Assembly: GCA_025267735.1 (NCBI GenBank)
Contig: CM046300.1
Span: forward strand, 31,567,322 to 31,631,321
Direction of reading: 5' to 3'
Length of the DNA: 64,000 nucleotides
Source: Mactra quadrangularis
Taxonomy: Eukaryota; Mollusca; Bivalvia; Venerida; Mactridae
In this document: piece by piece, positions 46,201 through 56,094 of the stretch
Layout: every line of letters begins with the position of its first letter
Position numbering within the stretch: the stretch's first letter is position 1
The notes under the pieces: model-generated
Database searches by the model: none
What the model was told of the DNA's origin: nothing
Seen by the model: only the letters and a program-made list of their open reading frames with translations
Program-made: the position numbers and the translations under genes

Positions 46201-47141
46201 GTGTAAAATTTTTAAATCCGGCTTTAATATGGTTTCCACATTACATTTCTTGTTGATATATAGATTGAGTTGTGCAAAGGTTAGTTGTCTCTTGCAGATT
46301 ATAGAGTTGTCTTAACTTTGGGTCCAGTTGTCCATGGGTTGAGTTAGGTTGTGTTCATAATGGGTTGTCAATATAGAAGAGACTTATGTAAAATATTGTA
46401 AAACTTGTCAAAATCAACAATTTTTATGGTTTCTGCATGGATTTAAGTTTAGTTTTATGTTAGTGAAATCAATTTTCATTCTAAGAAATATTCTATAAGC
46501 AAATTGTAGTAATTGCATTAAAGAGGGAGTTACTACTGTCTTGGGTAAATTCAAAATTATAAAACAAGTGTGCGCCACATTTTGTGGCTCATAGACTTGC
46601 AAGCTGTTTTTTTACGTTGTAGTATTTATTTAAAATGTTAAAAACCGTGACTAAACAGCAAATATGACTATTTGTGAATTTGAGATTCGGTAAGCCAATT
46701 ATAATGTTTCAAATGAATCTCTATGTCTGAGGTCATGTATTTTAATTCCTAATGTTAAATTTACCTTCCTAAAAAATTGATACACATTTGATGTACATAT
46801 ACCTGCAGTTAGAAATATTGGTATTGTTTTTTTAATGTAATATTTGCTAAGAAATGTTGCTTATAACAACACAAATATGAATATGTTTTGGTTGATTTTT
46901 GCTTAGTTTATGCTAATTATATCACATATATTTTTTTCGCACATAAAGATTTTTATAAACAATTTTTTTTCCAACACAAATATTTTTATCAAACACATTA
47001 ATTTATTATCCAATCAAATATTTTTTTGTAACATACATTTTTTTGTTTAGAATATTGCAACGTTAGCCATATACTAACATTGTAAAATTATATCTATGGT
47101 AGATAGCTAGATTATTTACGTCATCATTATACTATTAAATT
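46201..47141. other. AT-rich low-copy DNA; no gene seen
   Basis: Holds the second CAACCCATGG-type repeat near 46275-46370, opposite in orientation to that at 31126. Nothing else was recognised. Confidence 0.35.
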
Positions 47142-47530
47142 TACAGTACCCACCAAAAGTTTGGAGACAAAAGAAATTTAGCAAAATTCTTAAATTTCAA
47201 TGATTGTTTTTGGTCGAACCATTATTTTTTATATGTTCAATATGGTTGGTGATGAAATGAAAACAGATTTGGTAAATGCATCATATTATATACATGTAAG
47301 ATTCAGCATCTGTTATTACATAGTCTCCAAAACCATCATCAATGTAAGTCTTTTCTATAACTTAGTTTGTAAGCTTCTCTAGTAGTCTCAACTACAAAAT
47401 AGTAGCATAACAAAATGAATAAGCTAAACTAAACAGCATTTAGAAATAAATTATTATCAATTTTTTTTATAACACCTATGTAGTATGCTTTTAAAATGAA
47501 AATGTCTCCAAACTTTTGGTGGGTACTGTA
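47142..47530 (+). mobile_element. Tc1-type MITE, intact, perfect 27-bp TIRs
   Basis: Begins TACAGTACCCACCAAAAGTT and ends with the exact inverse AACTTTTGGTGGGTACTGTA; pairing is perfect over 27 bases including the TA. At 389 bp it is the reference copy for this family (33424, 35379, 53850, 57944, 62536). The ends resemble Tc1-like transposons. No reading frame of note. Confidence 0.9.
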
Positions 47531-47580
47531 GATAGTAAATAAAAAAAATAATATTCTCACTAAAATAGTATTCTCAAATT

Positions 47581-47942
47581 GGGAACTTTAGTCAGTTATC
47601 TTTCCCCGATAAAATCGGAAGCAATCCAATTGCTAAGTAGGTCTTTACAGTTGGAATCCTCGGATTTTATCATTGAAGTCCTATGTAAGGATAACAAAAT
47701 ATTGCATTTAATATCTTTCTTGTTAATTAAGATATTAAAAGAAGTGATTAAATTTAGATAGTTCTTTACCCTAAAAATACAACGGTTGAATTTCAAACAA
47801 ATTAAATGATTTTCAAAAAAGTTATTTAAGATTAATTTTGGCAAATTGACATGAAAATGTAAGGGTAAAATCCGAGTAATTCAACTAATAGGACCTACCT
47901 ATTTGAAGTGTATACAAGGGGAAATAACTGACTAAAGTCCCT
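47581..47942. mobile_element. TIR element with ~85-bp diverged arms
   Basis: GGGAACTTTAGTCAGTTATC on the left pairs with AAATAACTGACTAAAGTCCC on the right. Further in, TAGGTCTTTACAGTTGGAAT and CTCGGATTTTA pair with TAAAATCCGAGTAATTCAAC and GGACCTA. It is separated by 50 bp from the intact MITE. Non-coding. Confidence 0.65.
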
Positions 47943-48822
47943 TATTGAATCCTCTGGTTATTGAAAATGGTGGCTCATAATAATCATAGTATTGAAAGTG
48001 CTGTTGGAAGGAATTTTGTGAACAAAGCAATTCTTATGTATACGTATACCATTCTTTCCTAAAGGAGGACTGATGAAAGTTTGTGAAAAAATGATCATTG
48101 ATTTCTATGATGCAAGTTCAAGCTAAATAATGATTTATGTATTTTTATTAAATTGTTCTTATTAGAAGGTTTTTTAAACACATGAACAATAAAAACAAGA
48201 ATTCTTACTTATAATAACAACAAGTATGTGGTAGTGTATAAGTTGGCAGTAGTGTGTTTGTTTGCAGAAAATTGTGTGGCAGATACTAATGTGTAATAAT
48301 ACAAAAAAATTCTTCATACTCAGTTGAAATAATGTTTGATGGATGTAAACTAACATTAAATATCATAATTTAAAGTATTTGCTTAAATTAGATTTTTTTT
48401 TCATATCACCTTCCTTTTAAAGTATATATATTTATCTGTTGCACTATTTTCTTGGTCGCATTAACTACATGTACTTGTTTTCTATTGAGTTAAAACCGAA
48501 CTTTATTAGATGTTGTTCGTTCTTTTCAATATTGGCTGACCGTTCTTATATTAGGGATTTTTTTATAGTAAATCCTTCTAATAAGTCCACAAGTTTGAGT
48601 TAATGGTGGTTTAATGGTGAAATGGCCGTTAGATAATCATAGATTATGTTGTAATGACAAGTATGATATTCATTTCTTGGCTTATGATAAGATATTTTTT
48701 ATCTGTCAATGAATAAGCTAATTTTTAGAAAACATATGCAAATATGACTTTGGGAAAGAGATTAATTACAAATTAAAATAAATTAATGCCTAGTGATGTA
48801 AGAATATTTAGCTAGCTGGGAA
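47943..48822. other. AT-rich low-copy DNA; nothing recognised
   Basis: No coding frame, array or terminal repeat was identified. Confidence 0.35.
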
Positions 48823-49117
48823 GCCGCCCAGCTAGCTCAACTGATCAAAGGGTCGTGCGTTGGATTCCCGGGCGGGGCATACTTTCGTGGAGCTTGGTCT
48901 TGAAATTATTTTCTACAGCCATTCTCACTCCTAACCAATGATTTTTAATTATATAGGGCAGTTGTCAGTCACTGACGAAAGTATGTGCTTAGTAGTTGGT
49001 TAACAGCTTAATCCAGAGATTTAGCCTTTCCAGGAGAACTGATAGGTTGACTGACCACAGTTATATGACCTATTCAATGTGTTGCTACAGCGTTAAACCC
49101 AACAAACAAACAAACAA
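48823..49117 (+). mobile_element. tRNA-Lys-headed SINE, long body
   Basis: The head GCCGCCCAGCTAGCTCAACT has lost part of its middle, and the B-box is GCGTTGGATTCCC. The body includes AGGGCAGTTGTCAGTCACTG, and the tail ATATGACCTATTCAATGTGT then GCGTTAAACCCAACAAACAA. It is flanked by GCTAGCTGGGAA (48811-48822) and GCTAGCAGGAAA (49118-49129), an imperfect target duplication. Confidence 0.85.
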
Positions 49118-50048
49118 GCTAGCAGGAAATCTTTTTTTAATAGTAAAACATGATACAAGATGAAATATATATTCAAGGAATTTAACTTTCAGTTTGTAAA
49201 AATTGTAAAAATACTACAGTACTGTTGTAGATCTATTATTTTGTATTTTATATAACATTATAAAGTCAATATATTTGGATATGTTGTATTTTAAGAAACA
49301 GAACAAATGGAACATGAAAATAATTAAATACGTATGAAGTCATTATTCAAAACTCTAGTCATATTCATAGTATTGAACATTGCTGTCCACGCTTGATCTC
49401 TTATAAGAAACAGTGAAAATATGAGATTTTCTGACTTGTTTCTAAAGATAATTTATCATACATGTGAGGTCTACATAAACATAAAATAGCCAAGGTCTTG
49501 GATGTTTTTGCAATGCTTATTTGCACATCGTTAATTTGAATTTCAAAATATAAAATATAGTGATTTTATATTATGTTTTTAAGTTATTTTCATGGAAATC
49601 TGGTATTTTTAGAAACGGGTTCAATATGATTAGGGTTATAACTAATTAAAGAGATAGAATAATTTAAATATATAATAAGTGGCATTTTATATTAAAATTA
49701 CATTTTGGGGTTTAAAGAAATACTTTATCAACATTATGTTAAATTCTTTTAAATCTTTGATTGTAATTCATATATTCTTAGTCATATTTCCATGTCCAAA
49801 TATGACCTTGGCAAGAATGAAATTCCTTTCTTTAAAAAAATAATTATTTCATAAAGAGTAGATATAAGATATATATAAATATTTTTTTCTAGTTATAAAG
49901 ACATAAAATATGAAATGATATTTATGGATATACTGTAAATTTTAGAAGGCTGAGCAAATATGAATTAGGACATTTTCATACCCAGAGGCTATCAGAATTC
50001 TCAATACTTAGTTTGACTTAAGGTTGATACTGTAAAATATAATACATA
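49118..50048. other. AT-rich low-copy DNA; nothing recognised
   Basis: No coding frame, array or terminal repeat was identified between the SINE and the mariner element. Confidence 0.35.
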
Positions 50049-51346
50049 CAGTTTGACCAGAAATTATTGAGAATAAGAAACTTTCTCATTTTCAAAGGAA
50101 ATGAAATTAAACAGAGAAAAGTGAAAATCAAACTTAATAGCACTTACCTCAAGCTTCAAAATCATACAGTTTTCAATATTTTGTAAGGTCTCCTTTGGCT
50201 TGTATACAAGCTTCGATTCGTCGTGGCATGCTATTTAACAAAGAAGTTAGAAAATCATGGCTCATACTGTCCCAATATCTGACCACCTCTGCTTTCATAT
50301 CATGTATATTTGTCAAATTTTTTTGGTTAATACTTTCCTTCATACATCCCCAGATGTTTTCAATTGGGTTAAGATCAGGACTGTAGCTGGGCCAGTCTAA
50401 AACATTGATATTTTGTTCCTGAAACCACCTCTTGGTATGCCTGGCTGTGTGCTTTGGGTCATTGTCTTGCTGTAAAATCCAATCATTTCCATACAAAACT
50501 TCTGCAGTAGGAATCAGATGTCCTTCCAGAATATCTGTGTACCGTTCACTGGTCAGATTCCCACCAAAAACACAAAGTGGTGTAGACCCAAGTAAGGATA
50601 CCCCACCCCACACATGAAACTTCTCACTGTATTTAGGTCGCTGGTAAATAGGTTTCTCGCACGATTTTGTCCATATCTTTATACAGTTAGTGTATAACCA
50701 TACTGAACTTTCATCGGAGAAAATAACATTCTCCCAGTTAAAGTTTACATGCTCCAAACACCAGTTCAAACGACGTTCTTTATGTTCAGGTTTCAATAAC
50801 GGTGAAGGAATTCCTTTAGATTTATGCCAGTCCATTGATTGAAGTTGACATCTAATGGTCTCCTTAGAGACAGTAACAGTTCCTCTACGAATCATTTCAG
50901 TTCGAATGTTCGAAATACTCATGCGTCTGCCTTTAGAGACAATGATTCCCAACCTCCTCCTGTCACCGACTGTTAATTTTTTAGGCCTACCTGCCCCCTT
51001 CTTATGTTCAATACTTTCGCCATTCTGGATATTGCTTACAATCCTGTACACAGTTGATAGAGGAATGTCTGTTCTTTCTGATAGATCTTGTGCTGATGTT
51101 AAACCTTCGTTGTATAACTCAAGAACAATCTTTCTTTTCTCAAAAGCTGACATTTTGACAGTGCTGTTCAAGGTCGTCTGCTATTTTGTTTATAAAAGGG
51201 AGATCACTCTAAGCAAACTTTGAAAAATGATTGACTGAGTAGTCTCCCTTGACCTTCAGGTCAATATTCACAAATATTTCAAAGACAAAGTCAAGAGAGA
51301 AAATCAAAAACAACATCTTAATTCTCAATAATTTCTGGTCAAACTG
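50049..51346 (-). mobile_element. Complete Tc1/mariner element
   Basis: The plus-strand left end reads CAGTTTGACCAGAAATTATT, then GAGAATAAG. The right end is the inverse, CTTAATTCTCAATAATTTCT followed by GGTCAAACTG, with one base indel over about 32 bp. TA flanks both sides (50047-50048, 51347-51348). The 1298-bp element contains one uninterrupted transposase gene on the minus strand and short flanks, the normal layout for this superfamily. Nothing suggests decay, so the element may be recently or currently mobile. It is the only apparent source of transposase in the window. Confidence 0.92.
50173..51171 (-). CDS. Tc1/mariner-type DD34E transposase, intact
   Basis: The 332-residue protein would cut and reinsert its own element by binding the TIRs. 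The N-terminal helix-turn-helix (residues ~8-48) contains EKRKIVLELYNEGLTSAQDL and IPLSTVYRIV. A GRPR-type hook follows (KGAGRPKKLT, ~58-67), then a second helix-turn-helix (~70-113). The catalytic core has VIFSDESSVWL (first Asp), LQQDNDPKHTARH (second Asp) and SPDLNPIENIWG (Glu). There are 34 residues between the second Asp and the Glu, i.e. DD34E. Length and motif order are normal for Tc1 relatives. The ATG is the first in frame, about 175 bp inside the right TIR, and there is no intron, frameshift or premature stop. It is not a host gene by any sign seen here. The ORF on the opposite strand is a shadow. Confidence 0.95.
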   Translation of the reverse strand: MNSTVKMSAFEKRKIVLELYNEGLTSAQDLSERTDIPLSTVYRIVSNIQNGESIEHKKGAGRPKKLTVGDRRRLGIIVSKGRRMSISNIRTEMIRRGTVTVSKETIRCQLQSMDWHKSKGIPSPLLKPEHKERRLNWCLEHVNFNWENVIFSDESSVWLYTNCIKIWTKSCEKPIYQRPKYSEKFHVWGGVSLLGSTPLCVFGGNLTSERYTDILEGHLIPTAEVLYGNDWILQQDNDPKHTARHTKRWFQEQNINVLDWPSYSPDLNPIENIWGCMKESINQKNLTNIHDMKAEVVRYWDSMSHDFLTSLLNSMPRRIEACIQAKGDLTKY

Positions 51347-51390
51347 TATATGTTAAGCCACATTTTATTTTACTTTGAAACAGTTTCTAT

Positions 51391-51602
51391 TACACCCGGG
51401 TTGATAGCGCAGTTGGTAGCGCGTCGGGATTTGGATACTCATGCCCGAGGGGGTGCGGGTTCGAATCCCACCCGGGGAGGTTATACCCTTCCATGAGTAC
51501 TGGTTATAGACAATAGTCCAGGAAAGCTAGGTTATGTGCGCTGGACGCCATGAAATGACCTAAATTGTGTTGATATGGCGTTAACTCCAATAAATAAATA
51601 AA
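51391..51602 (+). mobile_element. tRNA-headed SINE, internally deleted copy
   Basis: Head GTTGATAGCGCAGTTGGTAG and an intact B-box, GGTTCGAATCC. It lacks the ~90 bases between CCTTCCATGA and GTACTGGTTATAG that are present at 30051. The tail is GGCGTTAACTCCAATAAATA. TTTCTAT flanks both sides (51384-51390 and 51603-51609). It lies 44 bp right of the mariner element. Confidence 0.88.
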
Positions 51603-52597
51603 TTTCTATGACAAAGATACTTCTGAATTAAAGAATTACAGTCAAAACTATCAAATTGTTTTTTTTATCTTTCACTGCTGCAAAAAAGTCATATTTATTT
51701 TGCATAGAGAAAGTCATATTCGTTATGTAGAAGAACGCTGCACAAATCTATTGTATAAACTGAGAGATAATGAGATTTTTTTTACTTAAATTTCTTAACT
51801 TGTAATACAGTCTAACCTGTGAACAAAGGACAGTCATGGGAAAATCCAAAAGTGTCCTTTGTGGACAGGTGTCCTCTATGGACAGGTTCTGATGGACATG
51901 CCTCATAAAATGTAGAAATTGCTTCCCGGGCATAAGCCAGTACTAATTCTAACTTATAAACAACTGTTTGTAGTTATTTATCAGCTGTGCAATTGTCTCC
52001 CATTTATACCTAATCAACTAATCTAATTAATCAAACCTTTGTTATGATGACAAAATAAGTGTGCTCTTTTGACATTTTGACGAACTCTTTAAGACTGTAT
52101 AGTGAATATCAGGACTCTAAGTTCGACCAAAATTTCAAGGGGAAGTCAAATCTTTTAGAGCTCAAACAAGCATGGTTACTGATTGAATATTCTAGCACAT
52201 GTACATTTTTGAATAATAAAAAATTCAACTTGAACATATATTAAATGAATCAACATATTCATACTAGTAATTAAGGCCATTCATATTTTCTTGGATATTT
52301 TTTACACAATTATCTTTAAAAAGTTTGAAGTCATAATATTTTGAGGAAACGACAAGCATACTTAGCATTGTTTGAAAAATAATAGTCATATTCTCTCTCA
52401 GAATCTCATATTCACGAATAGGAGTCACATATGTGCTGTTAAGTCACACCCCTCAATTAGTTGTGTGTCTTGTTTCTAAGTTATAAGCAGTCGTTTGTAG
52501 GAATGTTTTATACATCAACCTGTGGTCAAATGAAGTTAAATATGTTTTGGAATTCATTAATTATGAAATGTTTTAACAGAACCCTATAAACAATGTA
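51603..52597. other. AT-rich DNA with a pogo-like terminus near 51806
   Basis: ACAGTCTAACCTGTGAACAA followed by GTCCTTTGTGGACAGGTGTC and CTATGGACAGG (51806-51887) repeats a GGACAGGTGTCC-like unit behind a CAGT end. This is the same style as the pogo-like element at 13334. Only this one end was found. No gene is seen in the stretch. Confidence 0.4.
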
Positions 52598-52820
52598 AGG
52601 TCACAACAAGTTGATCATGTGTTCTAGGGATTTTTCTGAAAAAAAAATGGGGTGAGTGAGCGAAGAAAAAAAATTAAAAAAGTCTTCATTCACTTGTTTT
52701 ATACAGCGGTTTGACCAAATTTTTATGAGCGAGCGAGGAAATAAAAATATTTTTTTTAAAAACCGTCAAAATTAAGGTGCGAGCGAATCCATAGAACATA
52801 TGATCAATTTGTTGTGGCCT
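52598..52820. mobile_element. 223-bp MITE with ~30-bp TIRs
   Basis: AGGTCACAACAAGTTGATCA then TGTGTTCTA on the left pairs with TAGAACATATGATCAATTTG then TTGTGGCCT on the right. The middle has two GAGCGAGCGA-like stretches separated by A and T runs. Confidence 0.7.
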
Positions 52821-53223
52821 AAAAATCACAATATGAAATAATCAAAGAGAAACTACTCTTACATACCTGATTTGAAATGTTGTACTTTTTCCTTCAAAAT
52901 AAAGTCAGCATTACCATTCTTTGGAACCTTTTAAATTTATAATCTTAAAAGACTTATGTGTATCTTTGATGTTTTAGGTACTACAGTGACATAGACAAAC
53001 AAGTTTTTACCAAATTGATTATAAAACCATGTTTGATGCTGAACTGTCTTTGATAGTATGGTTGCCATAGAATAATAGCTGATGTACTACTGTCACTTAT
53101 GTGTTGGACAACTTAGTCTATGGAATCTCCTTCAGGTATAAACCATTTCTATTGTGTATTATTATTCCTCTTAAAACCCATGGTGAGTCATTGGTTCATT
53201 GTTAAGATTTTGGACCCAACAGG

Positions 53224-53560
53224 CAAACTCCTCACAGTGAATGCGTCACGCTTTGCTACTTCATCACTGCCAACATGAAAATCACATGATGCTAGTAATA
53301 CCATCTATTTATAGAATGCCCAAACTTCTCATAGTGCTTACGTCAAGCTTGTTATTTTTACAAATTATTAATCAGCACTTTTTTATCTTTATGTACTTTG
53401 AACATCATAATTTACTACAAAGAGACTCAATTAGTAAAAAAGATTGATGTGTAACAGAAAAGATCAACAAAAAATATTCAGCTCTCTGAGGGACAAATTT
53501 ACTTGTGGTGGCAGTGGTTATTGATTTAATAAAGGGAAATAACCGCTGCGAGGAGTTTGC
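53224..53560. mobile_element. hAT-like MITE, 337 bp, perfect 8-bp target duplication
   Basis: Begins CAAACTCCTCACAGTG and ends CCGCTGCGAGGAGTTTGC, flanked by CCAACAGG on both sides (53216-53223, 53561-53568). It is inverted relative to the 59527 and 11580 copies: the GCGTCACGCTTTGCTAC segment is at its left and the AAAGGGAAATAACC segment at its right. Confidence 0.82.
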
Positions 53561-54110
53561 CCAACAGGCTGTAAGCTTGCCCATCCCTAAACAATCATGC
53601 AAGATTGTTGAAATGGTACCGTGTAAAATGCCTAGTGCTTGTGATATTACTTCCTCTATCTAAGTATACCAGATTCCTGACTTTATGTCATTGGCTGGTT
53701 ATTTATTGACTCGACCTCACACCTTATTAGTTGTCATTGTATATCATGTGACTATATACCTTGTGTTACATACATGTATAAAAGGTTTTAATTGGTTACA
53801 AACCTCATAAATTCATGATCCACTTCAAACAGCATAGTATAAGGATGTATACAGTGCACTGCCAATCTATGTTTGGAGACAAAGAAAATTTACTAAAATT
53901 CTTAAATTGTCAATGCTTGTATGTGTAGGACCACTGTTAATAATATATTTAGTATGATTGGTGATGAAAACAAATAACCCAGGTCGATAGCGCAGTTGGT
54001 AGTGAGTACTGGTTATAGACAATGGTCCAGGAAAGCTAGGTTAGGTGCGCTGGATACCTTAAAATGACCTAAAATTGTGTTGCCAGGGTGCTAACTCCAA
54101 TAAATAAATA

Positions 54111-55659
54111 TACTCAGCAAAAATAGAAACTTTACATTGTGTAAACCTGAATTTCGTTGCTAAATCATTATGTGTAATAAACAAAACTATCTAATCTTAT
54201 TGGCATTTTGATGTACTACACAAATCCGAAAATTTCGTGCAGTTATATGCTCAACGAGCGACTTAATCCGCCATTTCCGGTTTCTTACACCGACCACGCC
54301 ACAGACAATCTCAAGTCATGTGGACTAAAACTTTTCTCACAGAAACATTTGCTTGTTTTTAACACCAAGAAAAAGCACTTTTGTTTAGTCTTACGACTTT
54401 CAGAAGCAATGTCACGGCTCTCTGAAAATCAAAGAAATCGGGCTATTGTAATGTTCCAAGCGGGTGCCAGGAATATGGACGTTGCGCAGCACTTCGGTTG
54501 CTCTCGGCAAACCATTCATAACCTTAGCACCCGGTTTGGTATTACTGGGTCCGTACATGACCGCCCGAGACCCGGTGCACCACGTCTGACGTCACATAGG
54601 GACGACCGCGTCATCGGCTTAAATCATCTACGTAATAGGTTTTTGCCAGCTACAGCTACTGCTTGTCAACTTGGTGTGAGTGCCCAAACCATACGGAACC
54701 GCCTAAGGCAATCTCATGTTCCAATTCGTGCCCGCAGGCCTTATACTGGGCAGATAATGAGACCCCGCCATAGGGTCGCCAGGTTGGCATGGGCACAACG
54801 TCACGAACGCTGGACACGTAACCAGTGGGGAAGAGTTATTTTCAGTGATGAATCTCGCTTCAGAATTAGCCATGCCGACGGAAGGGTGCGAATTTATCGT
54901 CGCAGAAATAAAAGATTCGCACAATGTTGCATCAGGGAAAGGGACAGGTTTGGTGGGGGAAGTGTGTTGGTATGGGGTGGAATTATGGGGGATCAAAGGA
55001 CACAGCTTGTAGTAGTCTCCGGTAATCTGAATGCACAAGGTTACGTGAATATTCTCATGAATACTCTAGTACCTTTCATGCAGGCTCATGGTCCTGGACT
55101 AACCTTCCAGCATGACAATGCTGCCCGCTTGACAACCAATTTTTTGGCGCATAACAACGTCAACGTCTTGCCATGGCCCGCTCTTTCCCCAGATATGAAC
55201 ATACCTGGGATGAACTTGGACGAAGAGTAAGGGCTAACCACCATATAAACAGCTTGAACGACCTCACTAATGCACTGCAGGTGGAATGGCAGGCGTTGCC
55301 TAACGTCCTAATTAGACATTACGTACGCTCCATGAGGCGGAGAGTTAGAGCGTGTATTGCCAGATATGGGGGGCACACACGTTACTGAGGTGTTCTAAAC
55401 AACATTAAGGACTCAAATAAAAATAGTCAGCGCATCCAAACTTTCACCATCACCTTTAATTCCTGTATTTTTCATTCTGACCCCTAGGTTAAACTCTTAC
55501 GTCGTATTCATGGTTCGTACAAATTATATCAACAAAAATGTAACTAAAGTGATGCAATGTCTTCAAGGAATAAAATGCATTAATTTGTTTTAGATATTCC
55601 AACGGAAACTCAAATTATGCCCACTTAAACACCATGTAAAGTTTTTTATTTGCTGAGTA
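54111..55659 (+). mobile_element. Broken Tc1/mariner element
   Basis: The left end TACTCAGCAAAAATAGAAAC is matched inversely by TTTTATTTGCTGAGTA on the right. TA flanks both sides (54109-54110, 55660-55661), inside the SINE tail. At 1549 bp it has normal size. Its family differs from the 50049 element in both TIR and transposase. Confidence 0.88.
54409..55388 (+). pseudogene. Tc1-type transposase with frame-breaking deletion
   Basis: The start is set at the ATG of MSRLSENQRNRAIVMFQAG; upstream codons of the open frame are untranslated leader. A helix-turn-helix follows (VAQHFGCSRQTIHNL), then RPGAPRLTS and a second helix-turn-helix (CQLGVSAQTIRNRLR). The catalytic core has VIFSDESRF (first Asp), FQHDNAA (second Asp) and LPWPALSPDMN. 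The frame is lost at about 55195 and resumes two frames over with EHTWDELGRRV through to IARYGGHTRY. Compared with the family phrase SPDxNPIEH, about 10 bases are missing between two GAAC copies, removing Pro-Ile and shifting the catalytic Glu out of frame. The stretch after the second Asp is also about four residues short. The enzyme is dead as it stands. Confidence 0.88.
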
Positions 55660-55849
55660 TAATTAAATAAATAAAAACAAATATTTTGAATGCATCACAT
55701 TTATAAGATTTGGTAGTTGACATTCTAAAACCTCCAAAACCATGTTCATGGTAATTCTTTCCCATAGCATGCTTTAAAACAACATAGATAGTCTCAACTA
55801 TTAAAGAAAGAACTGACTTGGAAAAAAAGAGCAAAACAGATTTACAATG

Positions 55850-55909
55850 CACATGGTTTCAGAGGCTTTGGGATGTCAGATGCTGAATTTCATAAACATG
55901 ATGAATTCA
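55850..55909 (-). mobile_element. Inverted fragment of the 47142-type MITE
   Basis: CATGGTTTCAGAGGCTTTGG followed by TGTCAGATGCTGAATTTCAT is the reverse complement of the family's internal block. It abuts the right part of the 53850 copy, so a rearrangement or a second insertion occurred here. Confidence 0.6.
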
Positions 55910-56023
55910 CAGGGGTGGATCCAGGATTTTTTTGGGGGGGGGGGGGCGGGTCTGAAATTTTGAACCTAAACCACATTAAAAGGTCTATCATTGCAGTCCT
56001 AATTATGACTGTGTTTTGTATTG
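55910..56023. mobile_element. CAGGGG-GGATCCAG element end with G run
   Basis: CAGGGGTGGATCCAGGATTT is followed by a run of 13 G. The terminus and AACCTAAACCACATT match the left part of the 60541 element (AACCACAACCACATTATAC). The right end was not found. Confidence 0.55.
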
Positions 56024-56094
56024 AGGGCTGAACAAAACACTATTGTAACTTCCTTTATTTTCAAATGGAGTTACAATAGTGTTTGTTCAGCCCT
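56024..56094. repeat. 71-bp hairpin with 26-bp arms
   Basis: AGGGCTGAACAAAACACTAT then TGTAACT is matched inversely by AGTTACAATAGTGTTTGTTC then AGCCCT, with a single one-base difference and a 19-base loop. It is either a very small foldback MITE or an RNA hairpin. The near-perfect pairing favours a young inverted duplication. Confidence 0.85.

Larger units (their letters stand above)
53976..55673 (+). mobile_element. SINE remnant hosting a mariner insertion
   Basis: Left piece 53976-54110 has the SINE start (CAGGTCGATAGCGCAGTTGG) and then jumps to GAGTACTGGTTATAGACAAT, so most of the tRNA head is deleted. The tail GCTAACTCCAATAAATAAAT is cut by the mariner element and resumes at 55662 as ATTAAATAAATA. 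AAAACAAAT flanks the whole composite (53967-53975 and 55674-55682). Confidence 0.8.
53850..55845 (+). mobile_element. Tc1-type MITE split by a SINE that carries a mariner
   Basis: The left part (TACAGTGCACTGCC, GTTTGGAGACAAAGAAAATT, GGTGATGAAAACAAAT) and right part (TTTTGAATGCATCACATTTA, CCTCCAAAACCATGTTCATG) are consecutive pieces of the 47142-type MITE. They are separated by 53976-55673. The right terminus is missing; the element runs into another fragment of the family in the opposite orientation at about 55850. Confidence 0.75.

Noticed and set aside
50855..51223. 122-codon frame opposite the mariner transposase
   Set aside because: It is antisense to a clear transposase gene and has no recognisable motif.
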